NCBI RefSeq assembly: GCF_004135975.1
Contig: NZ_CP026539.1
Location: 62,001-126,000 of the forward strand
Direction of reading: 5' to 3'
Origin: Solidesulfovibrio carbinolicus
GTDB taxonomy: Bacteria > Desulfobacterota > Desulfovibrionia > Desulfovibrionales > Desulfovibrionaceae
DNA: 64,000 nucleotides
Position 1 is the first letter of the stretch; each line of letters starts with the position of its first letter. Positions 40,420 to 49,939 of this stretch are shown one piece after another. The translations under genes and the position numbers were made by a program. The notes under the pieces were generated by a model. That model did no database searches. It saw only the letters and a program-made list of their open reading frames with translations, and was not told where the DNA came from.

Positions 40420-41082
40420 ATGGGCAAACGCCTGGATTTTTTCACGCCGCTGCATACCCGCACCAAACGGGAATACCTGCCGCGCATGATCGACGACAAA
40501 GTCCATTGCATGCGCAAGGCCAAGGAATACGAAGCCGACTACTGGGACGGCGACCGGCGCTACGGCTACGGCGGCTACCGCTACGACGGCCGCTGGCAGC
40601 CCCTGGCCCGGCGCGTCATCGACCACTACGGCCTCACCAACGACAGCGCCGTGCTGGACGTGGGCTGCGGCAAGGCCTTCCTGCTCCACGAGCTGCGCGC
40701 CCTGCTGCCCGGCATCCGGCTGGCCGGCTGCGACATCTCGCGCCATGCCTTGCGGGAGGCCCCGGAATCGGTCCGGGGTGACCTCTTCCACCACCGCGCC
40801 CAGGACCCCCTGCCCTTTGGCGACAAGGCCTTTGATCTCGTGGTGTCCATGGGCTGCCTGCACAACCTGCGCGTTTTCGAACTGTCCACGGCCCTAGGGG
40901 AAATCCAGCGCCTGGCCGATAACGCCTATGTCCTGGTGGAGAGCTACCGCGACGAGCAGGAATTGTTCAACCTCCAGTGCTGGGCTTTGACCTGCGAATC
41001 CTTTTTCGACGACGCGGAATGGGTCTGGCTCTACGAGCATTTCGGCTACACCGGCGATTACGAATTCATCTACTTCGAGTAG
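40420..41082 (+). CDS. SAM-dependent methyltransferase (small, class I)
   Basis: 220 residues after an AAGGGA site. Motif I is VLDVGCGKAFLLHEL; further LAGCDISRHALREAP and FDLVVSMGCLHNLRVFEL fit the class I fold. An N-terminal segment, LDFFTPLHTRTKREYLPRM, is unlike common methyltransferases. It is likely a sugar O- or N-methyltransferase. It is followed 11 bp later by a radical SAM gene, suggesting a joint modification step. Confidence 0.82.
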   Translation: MGKRLDFFTPLHTRTKREYLPRMIDDKVHCMRKAKEYEADYWDGDRRYGYGGYRYDGRWQPLARRVIDHYGLTNDSAVLDVGCGKAFLLHELRALLPGIRLAGCDISRHALREAPESVRGDLFHHRAQDPLPFGDKAFDLVVSMGCLHNLRVFELSTALGEIQRLADNAYVLVESYRDEQELFNLQCWALTCESFFDDAEWVWLYEHFGYTGDYEFIYFE

Positions 41083-41093
41083 CGGGAGAAGAC

Positions 41094-42161
41094 ATGCGAC
41101 TGTATACGGGGCTCAAGATTTTCCACTACCAGAACAAGCTGGATTCCCTGCCGCAAGACCAGCCCGCGATCCTGCCGCCCATCCACATCCGCATCAAGCC
41201 GACCAACGCCTGCAACCACAACTGTTCCTACTGCGCCTACCGGGCCGACAATCTTCAGCTCGGCCAACACATGAACATCCGCGACCGCATCCCTGAAGCC
41301 AAGATGGCCGAGATCGTCGAGGACTGCGTGGCCCTGGGCGTCAAGGCCGTGACCTTCAGCGGCGGCGGGGAGCCGCTGTGCTACCCGCACATCGTCAAGA
41401 CCGCCAACGCCCTGGCCGACGGCGGCGTGGGCATCGCCACCCTGACCAACGGCGCGCTGCTGCAAGGCGCGGCGGCGGACGTGTTCGCCCATCGCGGAGT
41501 CTGGGTGCGCCTGTCCATGGACGGCTGGGACGGCCCGAGCTACGCCCGCTACCGCAACGTGCCCGAAACCGAGTTCGCCCGGGTGATGGACAACATCGAG
41601 GCCTTCCAGAGGCGCGGCGGCTCCTGCTTTCTCGGAGTGAGCTTCATCGTCGGCCAGGAAAACGCCGACCACGTGTTCGAGATGGGACGCCGCCTCAAGG
41701 ACGTCGGCGTGGCCAGCCTCAAGTACTCGCCCTGCGTGGTGAGCAACGACGGCCGGGAAAACAACGCCTACCACCTTCCCATCTTCGACAAGGTCAAGGA
41801 GCAGACCGCCCGCGCCGCCGCGGAGCTGGCCGACGCGGGGTTTGAAATCTTCGACTCCTACCACCGGCTGGACGAAAAATTCACCAAATCCTACTCCTGG
41901 TGCCCCTACCTGCAGATCCTGCCGGTCATCGCGGCCGACCAGCGGGTCTATTCCTGCCAGGACAAGGCCTACAACCTCGATTGCGGCCTGCTCGGCTCCA
42001 TCCGCGACCGGCGTTTCGCCGACTTCTGGCGCGACGGCAAGGACAAGTTCTTCGCCATCAACCCGGCCCGGGACTGCAACCACCACTGCGTGGCCAACGG
42101 CAAAAACCGGCTGGTCCACGAATACCTGGACGCCGACCCCCGGCACCTGCCCTTCGTGTAG
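41094..42161 (+). CDS. Radical SAM protein with SPASM-like C-terminus
   Basis: 355 residues from ATG 41094, behind a GGGAGAAG site. The cluster motif is NAC40NHNC44SYC47AYR, and TFSGGGEPLCYPHI is the usual barrel glycine motif. C-terminal cysteines in WCPYLQ, YSCQDKAYNLDCG and DCNHHC could bind auxiliary clusters. No B12 domain. The neighbours are a small methyltransferase and a C-methyltransferase-type protein, so a role in sugar modification or glycan maturation is likely but unproven. Confidence 0.87.
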   Translation: MRLYTGLKIFHYQNKLDSLPQDQPAILPPIHIRIKPTNACNHNCSYCAYRADNLQLGQHMNIRDRIPEAKMAEIVEDCVALGVKAVTFSGGGEPLCYPHIVKTANALADGGVGIATLTNGALLQGAAADVFAHRGVWVRLSMDGWDGPSYARYRNVPETEFARVMDNIEAFQRRGGSCFLGVSFIVGQENADHVFEMGRRLKDVGVASLKYSPCVVSNDGRENNAYHLPIFDKVKEQTARAAAELADAGFEIFDSYHRLDEKFTKSYSWCPYLQILPVIAADQRVYSCQDKAYNLDCGLLGSIRDRRFADFWRDGKDKFFAINPARDCNHHCVANGKNRLVHEYLDADPRHLPFV

Positions 42162-42166
42162 CCGCC

Positions 42167-43360
42167 ATGACCGTCGCCTGCCGACTGTGCCGATCCGACC
42201 GGGCCGCCCCCCTGCTCGACTTCGGGCCACAGCCCAATTCCATGCGCCTGCTGGCGCGCGCCGACGAGCCCTTCCAGACCCATCCCCTGGTCCTGTGGGC
42301 CTGCGCCGCCTGCGGCTTCGTCTTCATCGCCGACCCCATGCCGGCCGACGCCTTCTACACCAGCGTGCAGCAGCCCACCCTGACCTCGCCGCCGCCCCAC
42401 CTCGACGAGCTGGTACGAGAGATCGCCGCCGCCTGGCCGACCACGGCCCGCATCCTCGACATCGGGGCCAACAACGGCCGGCTGCTGGCCAGCCTGCGCC
42501 AGGCCGGCTTTGGCGCGCTGCACGGCGTCGAGCCCTCCGACATGCGGCTGGCGGCCCGGGAACTCGGCCTCGACGTGGCCGGCGGCTACTTCACCAACGC
42601 CTGGGCCCGGGATTTCATCGCCGCCCGGGGCCATCCCGATCTGGTCGTGTGCCGCCACGTCATCGAGCACGTCCAGGACCTGGACGACTTCGTGGCCGGG
42701 CTGGCCGCGCTCCTGGCCCGGGGCGCCGCCCTCATCCTGGAAACCCCGGACCTTGAGGCCACGGCCGAACGCGGCGACTGCAGCGTCATCTGGGAACAGC
42801 ACGTCAACTATTTCGACCTCCCCACCTTGGGCCGCCTGCTCGGGCGGCATGGGCTGGCCGTGGCCGACGCCCGCCGGATCGCCTTTGGCGGCGGGTCCCT
42901 GCTGTGCCGGATCGCCGCCGGCGACGCCCCGCCGCCGGCCCTCCCGGTCTCCCGGACGGCCCTGGCCGCCAACGTCCTTTACAGCGCGGCGGCCATCGGC
43001 GAGCTGGCCGCCGGCCTGCGCGCCAAGGGCAAGCGCCTGGCCGGCTTCGGGGCCGGGGAACGCGGGGCCATGGTCATCAACCTGGCCGGCCTGGGCGGCC
43101 TGCTCGACTACGTGGTGGACGACAGCCCCCACAAGGCCGGCCGGTTTCTGCCCGGCAGCCGGCTGCCCATCCTGCCAAGCGAAACCCTGCGCCGCCAGCC
43201 AGCGGATTACTGCCTGCTCTTTCCCATGAACGGCAAGGCCGTGGAAACGGCCATCATGGGCCGTTTCGCCGGCCTTACCGAAAACGGCACGGCCTTTATC
43301 GAACTGTTCCCGGCCTCGGGCGGCGTCTTGGCCGTCCACGAACCCGGAGCCGGGGCCTAG
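42167..43360 (+). CDS. C-methyltransferase-type protein (zinc-ribbon + MTase + Rossmann tail)
   Basis: 397 residues. N-terminal zinc site CRLC...CAACGF, methyltransferase motif ILDIGANNGRLLASL with CRHVIEHVQDLDDF, and a C-terminal Rossmann-like domain (LAGFGAGERGAMVINLAGL; YVVDDSPHKAGRFLPGS). This three-part layout is that of TylC3/NovU-type sugar C-3 methyltransferases. It would add a carbon methyl group to a keto-sugar bound to NDP, which fits the idea of a branched sugar in this locus. The family is well known; the particular sugar is inferred. Confidence 0.85.
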   Translation: MTVACRLCRSDRAAPLLDFGPQPNSMRLLARADEPFQTHPLVLWACAACGFVFIADPMPADAFYTSVQQPTLTSPPPHLDELVREIAAAWPTTARILDIGANNGRLLASLRQAGFGALHGVEPSDMRLAARELGLDVAGGYFTNAWARDFIAARGHPDLVVCRHVIEHVQDLDDFVAGLAALLARGAALILETPDLEATAERGDCSVIWEQHVNYFDLPTLGRLLGRHGLAVADARRIAFGGGSLLCRIAAGDAPPPALPVSRTALAANVLYSAAAIGELAAGLRAKGKRLAGFGAGERGAMVINLAGLGGLLDYVVDDSPHKAGRFLPGSRLPILPSETLRRQPADYCLLFPMNGKAVETAIMGRFAGLTENGTAFIELFPASGGVLAVHEPGAGA

Positions 43361-43371
43361 CGGGACGCGCC

Positions 43372-44208
43372 ATGGACAAAATCATTCTCGTCACCGGCGG
43401 CCAGGGCCTGTTCGGCCGCTATTTGCGCGCCGAACTCGGGGAGGCGGGCCGGTATCCGTCGCGGGAAGAGCTCGACGTCACGGACGCGGCCGCCGTGGAA
43501 AGACGGCTGGCCCGGGGCGATGTGGACTGGGTCATCAACTGCGCCGGCACGGCCAGGGGCGGGCTGGAAAGCCAGCTGCGGGCCAACGCCCTGGCCGCCG
43601 GGGAGCTGGCCCGGGCCTGCGCCGCCCATGGCGCGGGGCTGGTCTTCATCAGCACCGCCCGCGTCTTCGGCCAGGGCGTCGGCCCTTTTGCCGAGGACGA
43701 TCCGCCGTGCCCGGTCGACGACTACGGCCTGAGCAAATATCTGGGCGAACGGCTGGTGGCCCGCGAACTTCGGGCCGGGCGCTACCGCATCGTGCGCGTC
43801 AGCATGGCCCTGGGCCTCAATCCCCGCGCCCCCCACGGCCAGCTCATCCCCCGGCTGCTGGAACTGGCGGCGCGCGGCGAGCCGGTCCGGGCGGCGGCCG
43901 ACCAGCGCACCTCGGTGGTCCACGCCGCCTGGGCGGCCCGGATGCTGGCCCAATGTTGCCGGGACGACGCGCCAAACGGCGTTGTCCACGTCGCCAGCCG
44001 GGACCTCGTGTCCCTGTACGATCTGGCGGCCTACGTCTTTGCCGGGCTGGGCCTGCGCCCCGGCCCCGTGCCGGCCCGGGGCGCGGATTTCCACGCCCCG
44101 GGCCTGGCCCCGCCGGCCGACCAGGGGCTGCGCTCCGTCACCTGGCCCGCCTGCGGCGACTGGCGGCAGGCGGCGGACCTGTTCATCTGCGAACGGCTGG
44201 CGGCCTGA
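43372..44208 (+). CDS. RmlD-like NAD(P)-dependent sugar reductase (SDR)
   Basis: 278 residues. LVTGGQGLFGRYLRAELG binds the cofactor; NCAGTARGGLESQLRANA and ISTARVFGQG and the catalytic YGLSK match the RmlD/dTDP-4-dehydrorhamnose reductase fold. It probably reduces a keto-sugar made earlier in the pathway. It follows the C-methyltransferase by 11 bp and precedes a large Rossmann+GT-like protein, so these genes may build and transfer one methylated sugar. Confidence 0.82.
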   Translation: MDKIILVTGGQGLFGRYLRAELGEAGRYPSREELDVTDAAAVERRLARGDVDWVINCAGTARGGLESQLRANALAAGELARACAAHGAGLVFISTARVFGQGVGPFAEDDPPCPVDDYGLSKYLGERLVARELRAGRYRIVRVSMALGLNPRAPHGQLIPRLLELAARGEPVRAAADQRTSVVHAAWAARMLAQCCRDDAPNGVVHVASRDLVSLYDLAAYVFAGLGLRPGPVPARGADFHAPGLAPPADQGLRSVTWPACGDWRQAADLFICERLAA

Positions 44209-44234
44209 CCGCGCCGGCCCTGGGAAACCCGGAC

Positions 44235-46235
44235 ATGACCACGCTTTTAAACGTCCGTCTCGACTACGACTCCGCCGACCGGCTCCCCGAAGCCCGCATC
44301 CCGGACCTGCTGGCGGCCCTTGACGCCTGGGCCGGGCCGAACCGGCGCACGGTCGGCGTCTACGGCATGGGACAGGCCGGCCAGATCGTGCGCCGGCTCC
44401 TTGAGGGTGATCCCCGGTTCGTCGTGGCCGCCTGTTTCGACGCGCGCGGCCCGGCCCTGGCCGGGAAAGGCGTCCACGCCCCGGACCGGCTGTCCGCCTT
44501 TGGCGGCCTGGAACTGCTCATCGACACCACGCCGCCCATCCATCAGCTCGACGTGGCGGCGGCCGTGGGCCGGGCCCTGCCCGGCTGCGACATGCTAAGC
44601 CTCTACGATCCCCTGGCCCACATGCACACCGAGCGGCTCTACTATGAATATTGGTGCGCCTGCCTGACCCCGCGCCAGACCACGCCCGAAGCCGCCCGGC
44701 TCGGCCAGACGCTGCTTGAGGCCGCCCTGGCGGCCATGCACGGCTGGCACGAGGCGGCCGGCCCGGTCGCCGTGGACCGCCTGCGCCCGATTCTGGCCCA
44801 AATGCGCCGCAGCTTCGGCGACCACCTGGAAGCAGAACTGGGCCAGGCCCTGGCCCAGCCCCCGCACCAACGCATCGCCGCCCTGGAGCGCCTGGCCGAA
44901 GCCTTCCCCTTTTTCGTCCTGCCCCGGGACGCGGCGGCTACGCAGCTCGTGCAGGACGGCCGGCCCAAGGACGCGGCGGCCCTGTTCGCCCCGGCGCTCA
45001 CGCGCTATCCCTTTTGCCACCACACCCTGACCAAGGCGGCCGAACTGGCCCTTTTGGCCGACGACGCCGGTCAGGCGGCGGCCTTGCTCGCCCGCGCCGC
45101 CGCCGCCATGCCCGGCTCCCGGCGCATCGCGGCCCTTATGCGGGACACGGCTTCGCCCCGGGACGCGGGCCGGGCGCGCCAGCGCGTCCTGAACCGCTGG
45201 ATGGCCCGCCGCGCACGGCCGATGCCGGCCACGCGCCAGACGCGCCTGCGCATCATCACGCCGGTGTGGGGGGAAGCCTACATCGAGACCTTCATGGAGG
45301 TCACCGTGGCCTCGCTGTTGGCCGAGGGCAACCTGCCCCAGGCGGCGGCCGGCCACGACATCGGCTACACCCTGTACACGCGCCAAGCCGACGTGGCCGC
45401 CCTGGAGCGCCACCCCAACTACAAGGCCCTCACCGACTGCGTGCCCGTGGACCTGCTGCGCATCGAGGACGTGCTGGCCCAGCCCCAGTGGAGCCACAAC
45501 CACAAGTACGGCCTGATGTCCCTGCTCCAGACCGACGGCCTGCAACGCGCCCTTGGCGAGGGCGCCCACAGCTTCCTGCTGCTGGCCGACTTCGTGCTGT
45601 CCGACCGATTCCTGACCAGCGTCCTGGCCCGGTTGGACCAGGGGGCAAACACGCTGTTTTTCCAAAGCCTGCGCACCTGCGAGGACCAGATGCGCCAGGA
45701 CCTGGCCACGGGGTTCACCCGGCATGGACGCCTGGCCGTGCCATCCCGGGAGCTGTTTCGCCTGGGGGAGCGCCACCTGCACCCGGCCTACCGCAAGCAT
45801 TTCCTGCCCGGCCAGGTGATGCGCACCCCCAATTCCCTCTACGCCCGCACCGCTCCTGGCGACGTCATCCAGCACACCTTTGCCCAAAACGCCATGTTCG
45901 TCGGCCCCTGCGACGAGAACGTCGAAATCCACCGGACCCTGGACGTCGATCTCGGCTACAACTCCGCCGACGCCGGCCTGGACAACCACCACATCGTTCG
46001 GGACAATCGCGACATGCTGTTTTTCGAACTGACCCAGGAACACGAAGAGGCCGCCACCCACTTTCCCGGCACCCCCGACCACAAGGCCTACGCCTATTGG
46101 GCCTACCGCCACATGGACCCCCTGAACCGGCATCTGGCCGCCTTTTCCACCCTTTTCACCGCCACCGAAGACCGCCCGGCCTTTGGCCAGGCCGAGCTCG
46201 ACCTGTCCTGCGCCGTCGCCGGACTGCTCGTCTAA
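44235..46235 (+). CDS. Large Rossmann + repeat + GT-like protein, paralog 2 of 3
   Basis: 666 residues. Like the 14421 gene product: a Rossmann-like N-terminal domain (VGVYGMGQAGQIVRRLL; IDTTPPIHQLDVAAAV; MLSLYDPLA), a helical repeat region (LERLAEAFPFFVLPRDAAA; LTKAAELALLADDAGQAA) and a GT-like domain starting LRIITPVWGEAYIETFMEV, with LADFVLSDRFL as its acidic site. Of the three copies this and paralog 1 are the most alike. The start ATG 44235 is 26 bp after the SDR stop. Each paralog may transfer a different sugar or use a different acceptor; no family name is secure. Confidence 0.7.
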   Translation: MTTLLNVRLDYDSADRLPEARIPDLLAALDAWAGPNRRTVGVYGMGQAGQIVRRLLEGDPRFVVAACFDARGPALAGKGVHAPDRLSAFGGLELLIDTTPPIHQLDVAAAVGRALPGCDMLSLYDPLAHMHTERLYYEYWCACLTPRQTTPEAARLGQTLLEAALAAMHGWHEAAGPVAVDRLRPILAQMRRSFGDHLEAELGQALAQPPHQRIAALERLAEAFPFFVLPRDAAATQLVQDGRPKDAAALFAPALTRYPFCHHTLTKAAELALLADDAGQAAALLARAAAAMPGSRRIAALMRDTASPRDAGRARQRVLNRWMARRARPMPATRQTRLRIITPVWGEAYIETFMEVTVASLLAEGNLPQAAAGHDIGYTLYTRQADVAALERHPNYKALTDCVPVDLLRIEDVLAQPQWSHNHKYGLMSLLQTDGLQRALGEGAHSFLLLADFVLSDRFLTSVLARLDQGANTLFFQSLRTCEDQMRQDLATGFTRHGRLAVPSRELFRLGERHLHPAYRKHFLPGQVMRTPNSLYARTAPGDVIQHTFAQNAMFVGPCDENVEIHRTLDVDLGYNSADAGLDNHHIVRDNRDMLFFELTQEHEEAATHFPGTPDHKAYAYWAYRHMDPLNRHLAAFSTLFTATEDRPAFGQAELDLSCAVAGLLV

Positions 46236-46250
46236 ACGCCGCCCCTCGCC

Positions 46251-47831
46251 ATGGCCACACGCACGCTGCTTATCGCCACCGCCAAACACGGACACATCCG
46301 GGACGCCCTGAAGGCCGTGGCCGCCGCCGAGCCCCGCTCGCGCCTGTCCCTGCTCCTGCTGGAGCGGGAGCGGGGGCATTTCGAGCCGGACCCCAGGGTG
46401 GGCCGACTCCACTATTTCGCCAAGCCCCTGCACCCCCTGTCCCTGCCCCTGGCCCGGGCCCTGGCGGCGGCCAAGCCGGACCATGTCTGCATCGTCTGCG
46501 GCCTGTACTACGACCACGACAACGTCGTCGGGGCCGTGGAAACCCTGCTGGCCGCCATGGGACGCCGGGCCCGGGTCTCCCTGTTCGTCCAGCGGGAATT
46601 CTGCGACCCGCCGCGCCTGCCGCGCCTGCCCCTGTGGCGGCATCTGCTGACCGCCCTGCTCCACCTCGGCATCGCGGCGGCTCTCCGGCTTCTGGCTCCG
46701 CTGACCACGGTCCGGGCCGGCGAAATCTTCTCCACCCGGATCGGCCATCTGGCCTACGACTGCGAAATCTATCTGTGTGAACGGGAGCTTGGCTACCACA
46801 AAGGCTGTTTCGACCTGTTCCATCTCAAGGACGGCCAGGCGGCCAACCAGACCCTTTTCGCCCTGTTCGCCCGCCACATGCGCATCACCCCCCTGGCCCG
46901 CCACATCCACGAGGCTGTCCGCCGCTACGGCCTGGAGGGCCACGAATTGCACTTGGTCACCCGCCGCCTGGGGACCGCCCGGGACCCGGAGTGCCTCATA
47001 CCGGCCACCGCCCCCCATATCGCCTTCAGCCCCGGGGAGCACGACCGGGCCGCGCGGGAGATGGCCGCCCTCGGCATTCCCCGGGACCGGCCCTACGTCT
47101 GCCTGTTGGGCCGGGACCCGGCCTACCTGGAGTGGCTCAAGCCCCTGGGCAACGACAGCCGGCTCCAGGAACCGCGCAACATCGACATCAACGACTATCT
47201 CCCCACCGTCGACGCCCTGGCCGGAGCCGGCTGCACGGTGCTGCGCATGGGCTCCAAGGTCATGGCCGCCCTGGCCACGGACAACCCCCGGGCCATCGAC
47301 TACGCTAAGCATCCGGCCCGCTCGGATTTCATGGACATCTATCTTTCGGCCACCTGCCGCTTCTTTGTCGGCTCGGGCAGCGGGCTGCAGGAAGTGCCGG
47401 TGATTTTCCGCGTCCCCTGCCTGCTCATCAACGGCTTCCAGTTCGAACTGCTCCAGGCCTGCTCGCCGCAAAACATCCTGCTGCCGCAGCTGATCCGCGA
47501 CAACGAACTGGGACGTATCCTGCGCGTCGATGAAGTGCTGGCCCTGGGCCTGGGAGACTGGGGGGTGGAGCGGTTCGCCGAAAGCACGCGCTATCGGGCG
47601 CTGCGCAACACGCCCGAGGAGATCCGGGAGGCGGCCGTGGAAATGCACCGCCGGCTGGAGGGCACCTGGGTCGAAGAGCCCGGCGACGCGGCCTTGCAAA
47701 AGCGCTTTTGGGGGCTTTTTACGCCCTCGGTCTACAACAGCTGCTTCGTCGCCCGCATCGGGGCCGATTTTCTGCGCCGCCACGCCCCGGTCCTGCTCCC
47801 GGAGGCGGTTGACGGACAGGCTCAGGAATGA
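46251..47831 (+). CDS. TIGR04372-like glycosyltransferase
   Basis: 526 residues. VCLLGRDPAYLEWLKPLG, the NIDINDYLPTVDALAGAGCTVLRMGSK region and YLSATCRFFVGSGSGLQEV are typical of the TIGR04372 putative glycosyltransferase family, which is common in glycan loci. A hydrophobic segment near residues 132-160 (LLTALLHLGIAAALRLLAPL) could touch the membrane. It lies between paralogs 2 and 3 and probably adds one sugar of the glycan. Confidence 0.72.
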   Translation: MATRTLLIATAKHGHIRDALKAVAAAEPRSRLSLLLLERERGHFEPDPRVGRLHYFAKPLHPLSLPLARALAAAKPDHVCIVCGLYYDHDNVVGAVETLLAAMGRRARVSLFVQREFCDPPRLPRLPLWRHLLTALLHLGIAAALRLLAPLTTVRAGEIFSTRIGHLAYDCEIYLCERELGYHKGCFDLFHLKDGQAANQTLFALFARHMRITPLARHIHEAVRRYGLEGHELHLVTRRLGTARDPECLIPATAPHIAFSPGEHDRAAREMAALGIPRDRPYVCLLGRDPAYLEWLKPLGNDSRLQEPRNIDINDYLPTVDALAGAGCTVLRMGSKVMAALATDNPRAIDYAKHPARSDFMDIYLSATCRFFVGSGSGLQEVPVIFRVPCLLINGFQFELLQACSPQNILLPQLIRDNELGRILRVDEVLALGLGDWGVERFAESTRYRALRNTPEEIREAAVEMHRRLEGTWVEEPGDAALQKRFWGLFTPSVYNSCFVARIGADFLRRHAPVLLPEAVDGQAQE

Positions 47832-47906
47832 TTTTTGCTATGTTTTCGCCGCACCAGGAAAAACGCACCAGCCGCCGCCGGCCACCGGACCCGGCCTTGA
47901 CACGCC

Positions 47907-49892
47907 ATGCGGATACACGCCCTCAACATTCCTTTTGACCGGCTGGCCGAACCCGCCGACCAGGATCTGGCCGCCTTGCGCCACCGGCTCGACGGCCTGC
48001 TCGACGGCTTGCCGGAGCCGGCTGGCCAGGCGTCCCGGCGCGTCGCCGTCTACGGCATGAGCCCGGCCGGCCGGCGCATCCGCCGCGACCTGGCCGAAAA
48101 CCGCCCCCACTGGGACGTCGCCGCCTACGATCTGCGCGGCGCGGCGGCCAGCGACGCCTTTGCCGTCCTGCCCGTCTCCGAGCTGGCTTCGCCGCCGCCC
48201 CGGGTCGTCGTCAACTGCGCCCCGCCGCGCGGCGTCCTGGCCTCCACGGCCTGCATCGAACAGGCCGCCCCGGACGCGGACATGATCCTGTGGCACGACC
48301 CCCACGAGTACGTCGAAACGGCCCACGACGCCTACGATCTCTATTTCGAGGCCCTCTCCCCCCAGCCCGCTCCCGCCGCCGCGAGCCTGGCCGCGGCCGT
48401 GCGCCACAGTTACCTGGCGGCCGCTTCCCGGCAGTGGCGGGAGGCGGCCGCGCCCGAGGGGGAGGGGAGCGACGATCTCGGCCAGACCCTGGACCGGACC
48501 CTTTCAGCGATCCTGCGCGACGAGGCCGACGACGACCAGGGCAAAGTCCGGCGGCTGCTGGAACTGGCCGACCGCCATCCTTTTTTCACCATCGCCCGCG
48601 ACGCCGCCGCCTGCCTGCTGGTGCGCCTTGACCGTCCCGGCCAGGCCGTGGCCGCCCTGGCCCCGGCCGTGCGGCGCTATCCCCATTGCCATCGGACCCT
48701 GGCCAAGCTCGCCGAGCTGCACCTGCTGGCCGGGGACCGGGAACAGGCCCGGCAGTGCGCGGCCCGGGCCACGCCCTTGGTGTCCTCGGGTTCCCGGCTG
48801 CGCCGGGACTACGAGCTCCTGGCCGCCCAGCCCCGGGAGGCCGTGGCCGGAAAATGGCGCGCCCGCCCCCTGCGCCCGCCCTTGCAGCCGCGCCAGGTCG
48901 CCCTGCACTGCGCCGTGCCGGTCTGGGGCGAGGCCTTTGTCGATCTCTTCATGCGGGTGACGCTGCGTTCGCTGTTCGCGCCGGGCAACCTCCCCTACGC
49001 CGTCGGGCGCCACCCCGTGCGCTTTACCATCTACACCGACCCCGCCGACGTCGACCGCATCCGGGCTTATCCGGAGTGGCGACGCCTGAACGAACTGGCC
49101 GACGTCCGCCTGGAACGCATCGACGACGTCCTGGCCCAGAGCGACGGCCCCGGCGGCAACCGCTACGACCGCATGTCCCGATGCCAGGACCATGCCCTGG
49201 CGACGTCAGGCCGGGAAAACCGGTTCACCTTTTTTCCCCTGGCCGATCTCCTGTTCTCGTCGCATTTCCTGCAGCGCGGCCTGGAGTGGCTGGAGGCGGG
49301 CTACGACACGATCTTTTTCGCCGGCATGCGCTACGCCAAGGAGCGCCTGCTGCGGGAAGCCGTTCCCCAGCTGTCGCGCGACGACGCCATCATCGCCCCG
49401 GCCAAGACCCTTTTTGCCCACGCCGCCAAGGCCATTCACCCCATCTATCAGCGCAAAATCCGCGGCGACCATGCCGAGCTGCATCCCAATTCCTACTTCG
49501 CCGCCGACGCCGACGGGAATATTTACCAGCATTTCTTCGCCCCCACCCCCATCTTCATCGCCCCGCAGCCTGCCGCCGTGTCCATCGCCGCCACCCTGGA
49601 CGCGGATCTCGGCTACAGCGTCACGGACGGGGGCCTGGGCAATTTCCGCTACGTCACGGACACGGCGGACTTCCTGCTGCTGGAGCTCACCAGCGAACAC
49701 GCCGACACCGGCGAACGGCAGATTCCCGGCCCATGCCCCATGGCGGCCTGCGCCAACTGGCTGCGGCACGCCATCGATCCCGTCAACAAGCTGCTCGGCG
49801 CCCACACGGTCATCCTGCGCCAGGCGGACGGCCCGGGACTCGCGCCCGAAGCCCGGCGGCTGGCGCGCCAGGTGCGAAGCCTGCTCCTTTGA
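47907..49892 (+). CDS. Large Rossmann + repeat + GT-like protein, paralog 3 of 3
   Basis: 661 residues with the same plan as the products of 14421 and 44235: Rossmann part (VAVYGMSPAGRRIRRDLA; VVNCAPPRGVLASTACI; MILWHDPHEYV), repeat part (LLELADRHPFFTIARDAAACL; LAKLAELHLLAGDREQARQ) and GT-like part beginning AVPVWGEAFVDLFMRVTLRSL, with FTIYTDPADVDR and LADLLFSSHFLQ in place of the acidic motif. The last differs by losing the Asp of DRFL, so its activity may differ. The ribosome site is weak. Confidence 0.68.
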   Translation: MRIHALNIPFDRLAEPADQDLAALRHRLDGLLDGLPEPAGQASRRVAVYGMSPAGRRIRRDLAENRPHWDVAAYDLRGAAASDAFAVLPVSELASPPPRVVVNCAPPRGVLASTACIEQAAPDADMILWHDPHEYVETAHDAYDLYFEALSPQPAPAAASLAAAVRHSYLAAASRQWREAAAPEGEGSDDLGQTLDRTLSAILRDEADDDQGKVRRLLELADRHPFFTIARDAAACLLVRLDRPGQAVAALAPAVRRYPHCHRTLAKLAELHLLAGDREQARQCAARATPLVSSGSRLRRDYELLAAQPREAVAGKWRARPLRPPLQPRQVALHCAVPVWGEAFVDLFMRVTLRSLFAPGNLPYAVGRHPVRFTIYTDPADVDRIRAYPEWRRLNELADVRLERIDDVLAQSDGPGGNRYDRMSRCQDHALATSGRENRFTFFPLADLLFSSHFLQRGLEWLEAGYDTIFFAGMRYAKERLLREAVPQLSRDDAIIAPAKTLFAHAAKAIHPIYQRKIRGDHAELHPNSYFAADADGNIYQHFFAPTPIFIAPQPAAVSIAATLDADLGYSVTDGGLGNFRYVTDTADFLLLELTSEHADTGERQIPGPCPMAACANWLRHAIDPVNKLLGAHTVILRQADGPGLAPEARRLARQVRSLLL

Positions 49893-49939
49893 GCCAACGC
49901 GCCGTGAACACTCCACCACCGCCAAAGGACGAGCCATTC

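Noticed and set aside
44595-47783. A 1062-codon minus-strand open frame
   Set aside because: Same reason: antisense to two clear genes, composition typical of reverse-frame artefacts.
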